From assembly GCA_023957775.1 (NCBI GenBank), contig JAMLGR010000006.1, forward strand, positions 158,451 through 222,450: 64,000 nt of DNA, in the 5' to 3' direction. The DNA is from Fimbriimonadaceae bacterium. GTDB taxonomy: Bacteria; Armatimonadota; Fimbriimonadia; Fimbriimonadales; Fimbriimonadaceae. The number at the start of each line of letters is the position of its first letter. The first letter of the stretch is position 1. Made by a program: the position numbers and the translations under genes. Shown piece by piece: positions 16,074 to 27,202 of the stretch. The notes beneath the pieces were generated by a model. That model searched no databases and had not been told where the DNA came from. It saw only the letters and a program-made list of their open reading frames with translations.

Positions 16074-17377
16074 TCGACCTTGTGCTTGACCACCTGGGGG
16101 TCGTTGCGGGTCGCGTCCGCCGCCTTCTCAAGCGCGTCCGCGAACTGCTGCGGGGCCATCTTGCCGTCGATCAGCGCAGCCATCGCATCTTCGGCGGCCT
16201 TGCTGAACCGCGGGTACCAGGAGCGGAACTCCGCCTGCCATTTGTAGGTGGAGTTCTCGAAGATCTGTGCGGGCCGCACGAGATGTGGCGGGTACTTCAC
16301 CCCGTCGGCCACCTTGATGGCCATCAGCGTGCCCTTGGCCTCGACGAACTCCTTGGCCTTCTCGGGGGTGGTCATGTACTTGTAGAGATCGATTCCGTCC
16401 TGCGGGTGCTTCGCCTTCGCCGGAACCATCCAAGGCTCGATCGAGACCATGACCGCGCTCGGGTCGCCGGCGCCACCCGCGACGAACGGGGGCAGCATGA
16501 ACTCGATCTCGGTGCCCTCGGGCATCACGTTCTCCATCTCGGAGTACAGCCAGGTGCCGCACGGGATCATCGCCGCGTTGCCTTTGAGAAACTCGAGCTG
16601 GCTCGTGGTGTGATCCAGGCCCAGCGAGCCCTTCAGGAAGTCGCCCCGGTCCCGCAGGGTCGCCACCATCTGGGCGGCCTTCACGATGTGCGGGTTGTTC
16701 CACGCACCGGGTTCGAGATTGACGCACGCCTTCCACATGTCGTTGCCACCGTCGGCGATGGCCCACGAGTAAACGAAGCCGTAGAGCATGTAGTAGGGGT
16801 ACTGCCCTTGGAACGTGAGCGGCGCAATGCCCTTGGCCTTGATCTGATCGTTGAGCGCGAGCAACTCGTCGAAGGTCGTCGGGACCTTCCAACCGTTCTG
16901 GTCGAAGAGCTTCTTGTTGTACCACCAGCCGTTGATGTTCACGTGGTAAGGGAGCATGTACTGCTTGCCCTCGTATTGGCCGAGCGCCAGAAGCTGGGGG
17001 TCGAACGAATCGCGCCACTTGCCCTCGGTCGCGCCGTAGGGCGGACTGTCGAGAGCCGGGTTGAGATCGAGGAGTTGGCCGTCGTAGATCAGTCCCCAGG
17101 TGTCCATGCCCCATCCGGGCCAAGTGAGATCGGGCACGTCGCCCTTTACGAAGCGCGGCTTGAGCTGCTCCCAAACGCGAGGGTTTCCGGTAATCGCGAC
17201 CGTCTTCCCCGTCTTCTCAGACCACTCTTTTGCGGACTGCTCGAACTGGTCGATGCCATAGCCCCCTTGGAAGGAGACCACTTCGACGTCCGGGGCCGAA
17301 GCACCCTTCGATCCGCCGCCGCACCCGACCAGGGCGAGGGCAAGGGTCGAAACAACTGCAACATACCAACGGTTCAT
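16070..17377 (-). CDS. Extracellular sugar-binding lipoprotein of ABC importer
   Basis: A 435-residue solute-binding protein of the SBP_bac_1 class. The N-terminus MNRWYVAVVSTLALALVGCGGGSKG is a lipoprotein signal with lipobox LVGC. The mature part has YGIDQFEQSAKEWSEKTGKTVAI, LLALGQYEGKQYMLPYHVNINGWWYNKKLF and GNAAMIPCGTWLYSEMEN, matching oligosaccharide-binding proteins. CGAAGGAGCACGCT just upstream provides a strong ribosome site. It is first in the importer operon and diverges from the sulfatase gene across a G-rich heptamer array. The frame stays open far upstream, antisense to the sulfatase and fucosidase genes, but that extension is not coding. Confidence 0.9.
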   Translation of the reverse strand: MNRWYVAVVSTLALALVGCGGGSKGASAPDVEVVSFQGGYGIDQFEQSAKEWSEKTGKTVAITGNPRVWEQLKPRFVKGDVPDLTWPGWGMDTWGLIYDGQLLDLNPALDSPPYGATEGKWRDSFDPQLLALGQYEGKQYMLPYHVNINGWWYNKKLFDQNGWKVPTTFDELLALNDQIKAKGIAPLTFQGQYPYYMLYGFVYSWAIADGGNDMWKACVNLEPGAWNNPHIVKAAQMVATLRDRGDFLKGSLGLDHTTSQLEFLKGNAAMIPCGTWLYSEMENVMPEGTEIEFMLPPFVAGGAGDPSAVMVSIEPWMVPAKAKHPQDGIDLYKYMTTPEKAKEFVEAKGTLMAIKVADGVKYPPHLVRPAQIFENSTYKWQAEFRSWYPRFSKAAEDAMAALIDGKMAPQQFADALEKAADATRNDPQVVKHKVE

Positions 17378-17425
17378 AGCGTGCTCCTTCGTGCCGCGCA
17401 GGCTTGCGTGAGGATACTCGCTTTT

Positions 17426-17510
17426 GGGGACGGGAATCGGGAACCGGGAACCGGGAATCGGGGGGACGGGAATCCGGGGGACGGGAATCGGGAATCGGGA
17501 ATCGGGGGGT
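17426..17510 (+). repeat. GGGAATC-type heptamer array, left copy
   Basis: An 85-nt tract of degenerate 7-bp units (CGGGAAT/CGGGAAC) interspersed with GGGGGAC units, lying between the divergent substrate-binding protein and sulfatase genes. The plus strand is very G-rich with many GGG runs and could form G-quadruplex structure. It is complementary to the array at 18941-19022 on the other side of the sulfatase. Copy number of such short units can change by slippage. Confidence 0.8.
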
Positions 17511-17521
17511 AGCCTTGCCCA

Positions 17522-18940
17522 ATGGTCGCGTCCCTCCTCCTTGCCGCTAGCTGGGTGCCCGCTCGGCCGCCGAACATCGTGTTGCTGTTCGTCGACGACA
17601 TGGGGTGGATGGACCTGGCGTGCCAGGGAAGCGACTTCTACGAAACGCCTAACATCGACCGCCTTGCACGCCAAGGGGTGCGTTTCACCAACGCCTACGC
17701 GGCCGCGCCGGTGTGCTCCCCCACGAGGGCGGCGATGCTCACCGGCAAGACGCCCGCGCGGGTCGGCATCACCGATTGGATCCCTGGCGCGCGCTACCCG
17801 CACGCCAAACTCGCGCCGCCCGAGTTCAACCAAGAGCTGCCTGCGGGCGAGACCACGATCGCCGAGGCGCTGAAAGGGCGCGGCTACCGGACGATCCACA
17901 TCGGCAAATGGCACCTCGGTGGGCGAGGGGCCTGGCCGACCGACCACGGCTTCGACGTGAACATCGGCGGAGGGGTCAACGGCCAGCCCGCGTCCTACAC
18001 GTACCCCTTCGGGTGGGACGATCCGAAGAACTACTGGCGCGTGCGGTTTCTGCCCGACCCCGGCAAGCCCGGCCAGTACCTGACCGACCTGCTCACGGAC
18101 CAGGCCGTGAGTCAGATCGAAGAGAATCGGGACCGACCGTTCTTTCTCTACTTCCCCTACTACAACGTGCACGCCCCCTACCAGGCCAAGCCGCATGTGG
18201 CCAAACGCTTTGCCGCCAAGGCGCCCGGCCGGCTCCAGAAGAACCCGACCTACGCCGCGATGGTGAGCGCGGTGGACGACAGCGTTGGAAGGATCCTCCG
18301 CACCTTGGATCGCCTGCACCTGGAGAACGACACGCTGGTTGTGTTCACGTCGGACAACGGCGGGGTGCACAACGTCTCGCCGCAGAATCCCCTGCGGCTC
18401 GGCAAGGGATTTCTCTACGAGGGAGGCATCCGCGAACCGCTCATCGTGCGGTGGCCCGGCGTCACTCCCGAAGGCCAGGTGGCGAACCAGATGGTGACGA
18501 CCGTGGACTTCTACCCCACGTTCCTCCAGGCCGCCGGCGTCCCGATCCCGGGGCGATTGGACGGCACGAGCCTGCTCGGCACCCTTCGCCACCCGCTTCC
18601 CAACACGCCCGAGCGCACTTTGACGTGGCACTATCCGCATTACCATACGGCCGGGCGCCTGCCCGTGAGCGCGATTCGACAGGGCCGGTGGAAGCTGCTC
18701 TGGTTCCACGAAGACCAGCGGGTGGAGCTGTACGACCTGGCGACCGACCTGGGTGAAACAAAGGACCTGGCCAAGACGATGCCGGAGCGGGCCGAGGCGC
18801 TCCTCAAGACACTCAAGACCTCGCTCGCCCAGCAGGGCGCGAAGTTCCCGACGCCCAACCCCGATTACGATCCAGAGAAACCCTGGCGCGACGGCTTCTC
18901 CCCGAACGTCGACGACGGGGGAACAAGAATCCGCGACTAG
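17522..18940 (+). CDS. Sulfatase (formylglycine-dependent, arylsulfatase family)
   Basis: A 472-residue sulfatase that would remove sulfate esters from sugars. PPNIVLLFVDDMGWMDLAC (metal Asp pair near 25-26) is followed by APVCSPTRAAMLTGKTPAR. The Cys of C-S-P-T-R, near residue 65, is the site converted to formylglycine. Further family signatures are YRTIHIGKWHLGG and VVFTSDNGG. A short hydrophobic N-terminus (VASLLLAASWVPA) suggests export. ATG 17522 is used. Next to a fucosidase, galactosidase and sugar importer, its likely substrate is a sulfated glycan. The gene is flanked by inverted arrays of the same heptamer repeat, which is unusual. A formylglycine-generating enzyme is not in the window. 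Confidence 0.9.
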   Translation: MVASLLLAASWVPARPPNIVLLFVDDMGWMDLACQGSDFYETPNIDRLARQGVRFTNAYAAAPVCSPTRAAMLTGKTPARVGITDWIPGARYPHAKLAPPEFNQELPAGETTIAEALKGRGYRTIHIGKWHLGGRGAWPTDHGFDVNIGGGVNGQPASYTYPFGWDDPKNYWRVRFLPDPGKPGQYLTDLLTDQAVSQIEENRDRPFFLYFPYYNVHAPYQAKPHVAKRFAAKAPGRLQKNPTYAAMVSAVDDSVGRILRTLDRLHLENDTLVVFTSDNGGVHNVSPQNPLRLGKGFLYEGGIREPLIVRWPGVTPEGQVANQMVTTVDFYPTFLQAAGVPIPGRLDGTSLLGTLRHPLPNTPERTLTWHYPHYHTAGRLPVSAIRQGRWKLLWFHEDQRVELYDLATDLGETKDLAKTMPERAEALLKTLKTSLAQQGAKFPTPNPDYDPEKPWRDGFSPNVDDGGTRIRD

Positions 18941-19022
18941 CCCCCCCCCCCGACTCCCGTTTCCCGATTCCCGATTCCCGTTCCCCGATTCCCGATTCCC
19001 GTTTCCCGATTCCCGTCCCCCG
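18941..19022 (+). repeat. GATTCCC-type heptamer array, right copy
   Basis: About 80 nt of C-rich units (CGATTCC/CGTTTCC) between the sulfatase stop and the fucosidase start. It is the reverse complement of the unit array at 17426-17510, so the sulfatase gene is bracketed by long imperfect inverted repeats. It begins with a run of about ten C residues. Confidence 0.8.
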
Positions 19023-19042
19023 CATAAAGGTAACGTTTCATC

Positions 19043-21058
19043 ATGCTCGCCACGCTCGCCCTCCTCGCCACTTTGGCCACCACGGTTCCCGCGGGCCAGA
19101 CGCTGAAGCAAGATCCGCGCATGGACTGGTGGCGCGAGGCGCGCTTCGGGATGTTCATCCACTGGGGCCTGTACTCGATCCCCGCGGGGAAGTGGGGCGA
19201 CTCGACCAACCACGCGGAGTGGATCCTCACGACGGCCCAGATCCCCGTTCGCCAGTACGAGAAGTTCAAGGACCAGTTCAACCCGGTCAAGTTTGACGCG
19301 GACGAGATTTGCCGCATCGCCAAGGACGCGGGGATGAAGTACATCGTCATCACCACGAAACACCACGACGGCTTCGCGCTGTTCGACTCGAAGGTGAGCG
19401 ACTACGACGTCATGGCGACGCCGTTCAAGCGCGACATCATGAAGGAGCTGGCCGAGGCGTGCCGCCGCCACGGGCTGAAGATGTGTTGGTACCACTCGAT
19501 CATGGATTGGCACCATCCGGACTACCTGCCGCGCCGAGCGTGGGAGGACCGCACCGCCGAAGGAGCCGACTTCAAGCGCTACTTCGAGTACCTGAAAGCG
19601 CAGGTCACCGAGCTGCTGACCAACTACGGCGACATCGGCATCATGTGGTTCGACGGCGAGTGGGAGAGCACGTGGACCCACGAGTACGGCAAGGAGCTAT
19701 ACGAACTGTGCCGCAAGCTGCAACCGAAGGTGATCGTCAACAACCGCGTGGACGTGTGGCGCGACGGCATGGCCGGACTGAGCAAGGACGATCACGCCTA
19801 CGGCGACTACGGGACGCCCGAGCAAGAGGTCCCCGCCACCGGTTTGCCCGGCGTGGACTGGGAAACGTGCATGACGATGAACGGCCACTGGGGCTACAAT
19901 GCCGCCGACCACAACTTCAAGACCACCAAGCAGCTCATCCAATTGCTCAGCGACATTGCCTCGAAGGGTGGCAACTTCCTTCTGAACGTCGGCCCGACGG
20001 CCGAAGGGCTCATTCCCCCGACCAGCGTCGAGCGACTCAAGGAGATGGGCGCGTGGATGCGGGACAATGGCGAGGCGATCTATGGGACGTCCGCGAGTCC
20101 GTTCAAGTCGCTGCCGTGGGGCCGGGCCACGATGAAGAATCGGGGCGCCGACACGACGCTCTACCTCCACGTGTTCGATTGGCCGACGGACGGCCGGCTG
20201 AAGGTCTCGGGCTTGGGGAACCAGGTGCGCGGGGCGCGTTTGCTGGGCACGTTCGCGCGGTTGGCGGCGACGCAGAAGGAGGGTCAGGTGGAGATCGAGA
20301 TCCCGACCCGCGCTCCGGATCCCAACGTGTCGGTCATCGCCCTCGATCTCGTCGGGAAGCCGGTCATCTACGCGGAGCCGATCATCGACGCGGGCGCGGC
20401 GTTCTTCGTGCGCTCTCTCCCCGTGAGCGTGAGCGCCGGCGAGGGGTTGGAGGTTCGCGTGACCGTGGACGGGTCGACCCCCACCGCCTCTTCGCCGCTC
20501 GCCAAAGCGCCTTTGACGATCGACCGGACGACCACGGTCAGGGCCAGGGCGTTCCACAACGGGAAGCCCGTGACCGGCGTCGTCGAGCGGCGCTTCGAGA
20601 AGGTCACGCCCAAGCCTGCAGCACCCGTTACGGGTCTGATGCCCGGTTTGACGGTCGAGACCTTCGCGGGCGATTGGGACAAGGTGCCCGACTTCGGCGC
20701 GCTCAAGCCGGAGGGCACGTCGGTCGAACCGGTCGTCGGCTTGGATCCGTTGAAGACGCGCGAACACTACGGGCGGCGGATTCGCGGCTACGTGGTGGTT
20801 CCGGCGGACGACGTCTACACGTTCTTCCTCGCAAGCGACGACGGTTCGCGCCTGCTGGTGGACGGCAAGTTGGTCGTGGACAACGACGGGTTGCATTCGA
20901 TGCAGGAGAATTCTGGCGCCGTCGCGCTGGCCGCCGGCCCGCACGCGATCGAGATCGGCTACTTCAACAAGACGGGCGGAGCCGAGTTGAAGCTGGCGTT
21001 GGCCCCGTTGGGTCAGAAGCCAGTGCCGGTAGCGGCAGGCGCGCTGAAGCACAAGTAA
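19043..21058 (+). CDS. Alpha-L-fucosidase GH29 with C-terminal PA14-like module
   Basis: A 671-residue exported enzyme. After a signal peptide (MLATLALLATLATTVPAGQ), the GH29 catalytic domain spans about residues 25-345: RFGMFIHWGLYSIPAGKWG, YIVITTKHHDGFALFDS, and GIMWFDGEWEST with the nucleophile Asp near 204, then GGNFLLNVGPTAEGLIP. A linker with a chitobiase-like beta domain (DGSTPTASSPLAKAPLTI, about 470-540) precedes a PA14-type module (YVVVPADDVYTFFLASDDGSRLLVDG, about 560-660), probably for carbohydrate binding. The same C-terminal pair occurs on the GH20 enzyme at 40680-42947. It lies downstream of the sulfatase, fitting a pathway for sulfated fucose-containing glycans. Confidence 0.9.
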   Translation: MLATLALLATLATTVPAGQTLKQDPRMDWWREARFGMFIHWGLYSIPAGKWGDSTNHAEWILTTAQIPVRQYEKFKDQFNPVKFDADEICRIAKDAGMKYIVITTKHHDGFALFDSKVSDYDVMATPFKRDIMKELAEACRRHGLKMCWYHSIMDWHHPDYLPRRAWEDRTAEGADFKRYFEYLKAQVTELLTNYGDIGIMWFDGEWESTWTHEYGKELYELCRKLQPKVIVNNRVDVWRDGMAGLSKDDHAYGDYGTPEQEVPATGLPGVDWETCMTMNGHWGYNAADHNFKTTKQLIQLLSDIASKGGNFLLNVGPTAEGLIPPTSVERLKEMGAWMRDNGEAIYGTSASPFKSLPWGRATMKNRGADTTLYLHVFDWPTDGRLKVSGLGNQVRGARLLGTFARLAATQKEGQVEIEIPTRAPDPNVSVIALDLVGKPVIYAEPIIDAGAAFFVRSLPVSVSAGEGLEVRVTVDGSTPTASSPLAKAPLTIDRTTTVRARAFHNGKPVTGVVERRFEKVTPKPAAPVTGLMPGLTVETFAGDWDKVPDFGALKPEGTSVEPVVGLDPLKTREHYGRRIRGYVVVPADDVYTFFLASDDGSRLLVDGKLVVDNDGLHSMQENSGAVALAAGPHAIEIGYFNKTGGAELKLALAPLGQKPVPVAAGALKHK

Positions 21059-21065
21059 CCCAAAC

Positions 21066-24214
<3,149 letters not shown>

Positions 24215-24259
24215 GTGAGGACGGGTGGAGTGCCGGGACCCAATAGGTACTCTCCACTG

Positions 24260-24985
24260 ATGCGGATCGAGGAGGCGGTGGAGGCGTTCGTGCGCGGTTT
24301 CGCGTTCACCCGATCGCTTGCGCACCCCTACGTCGTCGAGCGCATCGAGGATGTCTGGGTGATGCGGGACGGACCGGGGAAGAAGGGAGACCCGCGCAAC
24401 GAGGAGTGGGTTGCGCTTGGGCTCGCTCCAGAGCGGGTCGACGACGTTGCGGGAAGGCATGCGCGGGGCCGATTCGCCGTCGCCTGGGTGTGCCCTCTCG
24501 GCGAGTCGGACCTCGAGGAGCGCGCCGGGTTCAAAGCCCTTGGGTATCGGCTTGGCGCCACCGAACCCCTCTTCGTTCACGATTTGCAGGCAGTGCCTGT
24601 GGCCGAGAGTCCGGCGATCGTGAGTCGGGTTGAAGATCCCGAACGGGCCGCGCGGCTTGGTCGACTTCTCCGGCGCAAACCGCTCCGAGACGAGTTCCTT
24701 GCGGAAGATTCCGCCTGGCGGCAGTATGTCGCCGAGATCGACGGCGAGATCGTGGGTTGGGTGGCCAGCATCGACGCCGGAACGGCGCGCTGGTGTGCGA
24801 ACCTCCAGGTCGTGCGGGAGCATCGGCGCAAGGGAATCGCCAAGGCGCTGATGGGCCGCATGCTGGAGGACGATCGGCGCCTGGGGGACCGAGCATCGGT
24901 CTTGCTTTCCAGCCACACCGGCGCCCACCTGTATCCGACCGTGGGATACCGGCAGCTCGGCACCCTGCTGCTCTATACCCTGTAA
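24260..24985 (+). CDS. GNAT family N-acetyltransferase
   Basis: A 241-residue protein. The first 120 residues are a poorly conserved region (EAVEAFVRGFAFTRSLAHPYVVERIEDVWVMRDG). The C-terminal half is a GNAT domain: YVAEIDGEIVGWVASI, then ANLQVVREHRRKGIAKALMGRML with the acetyl-CoA loop HRRKGIA, and GAHLYPTVGYRQLGTLLLYT. This two-part arrangement is common in uncharacterised bacterial GNATs that follow a degenerate first domain. ATG 24260 is chosen over GTG 24215, which adds residues read from the hairpin-repeat flank. It is probably unrelated to glycan use despite its position. Confidence 0.75.
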   Translation: MRIEEAVEAFVRGFAFTRSLAHPYVVERIEDVWVMRDGPGKKGDPRNEEWVALGLAPERVDDVAGRHARGRFAVAWVCPLGESDLEERAGFKALGYRLGATEPLFVHDLQAVPVAESPAIVSRVEDPERAARLGRLLRRKPLRDEFLAEDSAWRQYVAEIDGEIVGWVASIDAGTARWCANLQVVREHRRKGIAKALMGRMLEDDRRLGDRASVLLSSHTGAHLYPTVGYRQLGTLLLYTL

Positions 24986-25011
24986 CCCCCCTCCCTCCCC
25001 TCCCCGGGTGC

Positions 25012-25032
25012 CACGCCCGCTCGACGGGCGTG
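25012..25032 (+). repeat. CACGCCCG/CGGGCGTG hairpin repeat
   Basis: The same 21-bp hairpin as at 24193, with loop CTCGA, located between the GNAT and DUF1579 genes in a C-rich intergenic stretch. It may act as a transcription terminator or be a dispersed REP-like element. Confidence 0.8.
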
Positions 25033-25095
25033 CGCCCACGTCGAAGCCACCTCCTTGGGAACGAGGTGTAGAATCACCGCGGAAGGAGGGACGAG

Positions 25096-25563
25096 ATGAG
25101 CGTGCCCGAGTTTTGGAAAGCGATGATCGGCTCCTGGACGGGAGAGAACAAGCTCTGGCTGATGCCAGGGGATCCGTCGTCGGATTCGAAGGCGACCGCA
25201 CGTGTGGAACCGCTAGCGAACGGCAAATTTCTCGGGGTCCACTACACCTGGGAGGAGAGCGGCGAGACGCAAGAGGGCTTCGCCCTGGTTGGGGCTTCGA
25301 AGGACGGGACCTCGGCCCAAGCCACCTGGGTGGATTCCTGGCACATGGGGGATAGCCCGATGGCGTTGCGTGAAGTGCCCTCAGCTCCGGGCGTGGTGGC
25401 ACTGCTCGGCTCCTACCCCGCGCCGGAAGGACCGGATTGGGGTTGGCGCGTGGAGTTCGAGCCCGGTGGGCAGGATCATTGGACGATGCGGATGTTCAAC
25501 ATCACCCCGGATGGCCAGGAGGCGCCCGCCGTCCTTGCCGAATTCGTCCGCGCCCCCTCGTAG
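25096..25563 (+). CDS. DUF1579-like protein
   Basis: A 155-residue soluble protein resembling the DUF1579/lipocalin-like group: FWKAMIGSWTGENKLWLMPG at the N-terminus, ANGKFLGVHYTWEESGETQEGFALVG, ATWVDSWHMG and a strand-rich tail (WRVEFEPGGQDHWTMRMFNIT). Related proteins are small beta barrels of unknown ligand. AAGGAGGG near 25082-25089, about 6 nt before ATG 25096, is a strong ribosome site. It is flanked on both sides by copies of the 21-bp hairpin repeat. Confidence 0.7.
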   Translation: MSVPEFWKAMIGSWTGENKLWLMPGDPSSDSKATARVEPLANGKFLGVHYTWEESGETQEGFALVGASKDGTSAQATWVDSWHMGDSPMALREVPSAPGVVALLGSYPAPEGPDWGWRVEFEPGGQDHWTMRMFNITPDGQEAPAVLAEFVRAPS

Positions 25564-25589
25564 AGGCTGTCGCAAACCCCGGGGGGGGG

Positions 25590-25610
25590 CACGCCCGCTC
25601 GACGGGCGTG
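25590..25610 (+). repeat. CACGCCCG/CGGGCGTG hairpin repeat
   Basis: A third copy of the 21-bp hairpin, preceded by a run of nine or more G residues, just after the DUF1579-like gene. The following 150 nt to the M16-like gene hold nothing else recognisable. Confidence 0.8.
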
Positions 25611-25763
25611 CATTGAACTCACGACCGTCCAACGGGCATCGCCCCCGCGACTCTTCCCACCCGTCCGGCAGCGGTTTCTGACTCGCCTCACTCCTGCGAG
25701 TGGCGGGCGGTACTCTTCGGGTTCGGGTGGAACCGGCCGACGCTTCCGTCCGAAGAGGCGCTT

Positions 25764-27065
25764 ATGAAGTGGACCCTTATTGCGACCGTTGTCCTGATTC
25801 TCTGCGGCTGTTCCAAGGGAGTTGCGCCCGCGCCGGAAGCGGCGAAGGCCGAGCCTCTGAAGAACGGCCTCGAGGTCGTGCTGAGGCCCATCGAAGGCGC
25901 CAAGTCGGTGGCTCTGGTCGTCCAGTACTCGATCGGGGACCGGAACGACCCGGAAGGCGCCTCTGGCATGGCGCACCTTATCGAGCACCTGTTGGCGACC
26001 TGTGCGACGCCGGGCCACCCCGCTAGGGACGTCGACACCCTGGTCGACACCTATCCCGATGGCTTCAACGCCCAAACGGGGGATGACTACACCCTGGTTT
26101 CGACGGTGTTCCCCAAGGAGCGGCTTGAGGCGGAGCTTGCCGACGCGGCGGCTCGGATGACCGATCTTCGGATCGAACCCGAGGACGTCCAGCGAGAGCT
26201 TGGCAGGCTCGAGGTCGAGCTGGCGAATATGTACAAGTCTGTACCTAGTTTGGCTTCACAAAACTATGCCGCGCAAGCCGTGGCTCCACCCCTGGTCGGG
26301 GCGCGCCGCGGCGGGGTCCTCGAGCAGATGCGGGCGATCCCCCTCGACACGCTCCGCGCGCGCGTCGCCGCCTACTACCAGCCGCGCAACGCGATGCTCG
26401 TCCTGGCCGGGGACCTTGCCCCCGCTCAGGCTCAAGCCATGGTGGAGAAGGCCTTCGGAAAGATCTCAGGCGGCGAGGCTCTTCCGGAGGTCGCGCTTGC
26501 CCGCGCGCCGGTCACGACCGGCACGACCGAGTTGCCCGCGTCGGGCCTGCTGGGTGGGGGCTACGCCGCAGTCGCCTACCCGGCACCGAGTCCCAAGGAT
26601 CCGGAGTACGCGGGTTTCTTGATGCTCGCGTCGATCCTGCAGACACGGGCCATCGACTTCGGGGCGCCCAAGGGTGTGGCTCCCGTGCAGTTCGCGCCGT
26701 TGGATCGGCCCGAAGTGCTGATCGTTTCGGCGCCTCCGCTCGCCGGGGAGGATGCGGCCAAAGCCGCCACACGCATCGAAGCGATCGTCCGGCGTGAACT
26801 GGAAGCGGCCCAGGTGGACACGCGGCTCTTAACGCGCACCTTCGGGTTTCTGCTGGGTCTCGAGGGAACCCCGGAGACCGAGATGGCCCTCAACCCCTAC
26901 GGCGTCGCGTTCGGAATCGCCCGGAGGCGGCAACTGGGGATCGACCCGGCAGCCCTGGCTTCGAGGATCAACACGTTGTCCGACGCCGAGTTGGCCAGGG
27001 CCCGCACTGTGATGCTGGAGCATGTGGGCAAAGCCGTGGTCCGCAGTTCCGCCGCGAACCGGTGA
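25764..27065 (+). CDS. M16-family (insulinase-like) zinc peptidase lipoprotein
   Basis: A 433-residue predicted lipoprotein: MKWTLIATVVLILCGCSKG ends in a lipobox. The peptidase domain retains the inverted zinc motif HxxEH in GMAHLIEHLLAT (near residues 73-81) and the usual context (QYSIGDRNDPEGASG before it, NAQTGDDYTLVSTVFPKERL after it). The second M16 half is present as YYQPRNAMLVLAGDLAP onward but divergent. M16 proteins degrade peptides or act as processing peptidases, often as pairs. Only one subunit is visible here, so a partner or homodimer is required. It may also be an inactive relative if the distal Glu ligand is missing; this could not be confirmed by eye. Confidence 0.8.
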   Translation: MKWTLIATVVLILCGCSKGVAPAPEAAKAEPLKNGLEVVLRPIEGAKSVALVVQYSIGDRNDPEGASGMAHLIEHLLATCATPGHPARDVDTLVDTYPDGFNAQTGDDYTLVSTVFPKERLEAELADAAARMTDLRIEPEDVQRELGRLEVELANMYKSVPSLASQNYAAQAVAPPLVGARRGGVLEQMRAIPLDTLRARVAAYYQPRNAMLVLAGDLAPAQAQAMVEKAFGKISGGEALPEVALARAPVTTGTTELPASGLLGGGYAAVAYPAPSPKDPEYAGFLMLASILQTRAIDFGAPKGVAPVQFAPLDRPEVLIVSAPPLAGEDAAKAATRIEAIVRRELEAAQVDTRLLTRTFGFLLGLEGTPETEMALNPYGVAFGIARRRQLGIDPAALASRINTLSDAELARARTVMLEHVGKAVVRSSAANR

Positions 27066-27074
27066 TGGTGGCGG

Positions 27075-27148
27075 CACGCCCGTCGAGCGGGGCGTGGCAC
27101 CCGCGCCCTGCTGGATGCGGCACTCGGCACGCCCGACGAGCGGGCGTG
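27075..27148 (+). repeat. Two variant copies of the CACGCCCG hairpin repeat
   Basis: Two related hairpins lie at 27075-27096 (loop GTCGAGC with one extra G) and 27128-27148 (loop ACGAG) between the M16-like and galactokinase genes. Both are followed by GGCACCCG, matching the reverse complement of the GGTGCCACG context seen in other copies, so they are inserted in the opposite orientation. Confidence 0.75.
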
Positions 27149-27202
27149 GCACCCGTGACGGCACCCCGATGGCACCTCGCGCGGGTAAAGTGCGCGCGTT
27201 CG

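Noticed and set aside
17378..19681. A very long minus-strand frame continuing upstream of the sugar-binding protein gene
   Set aside because: It runs antisense through the well-supported sulfatase and fucosidase genes, has no domain of its own, and the binding protein has a clear lipoprotein signal and ribosome site at 17377. Long antisense frames are common in GC-rich DNA.
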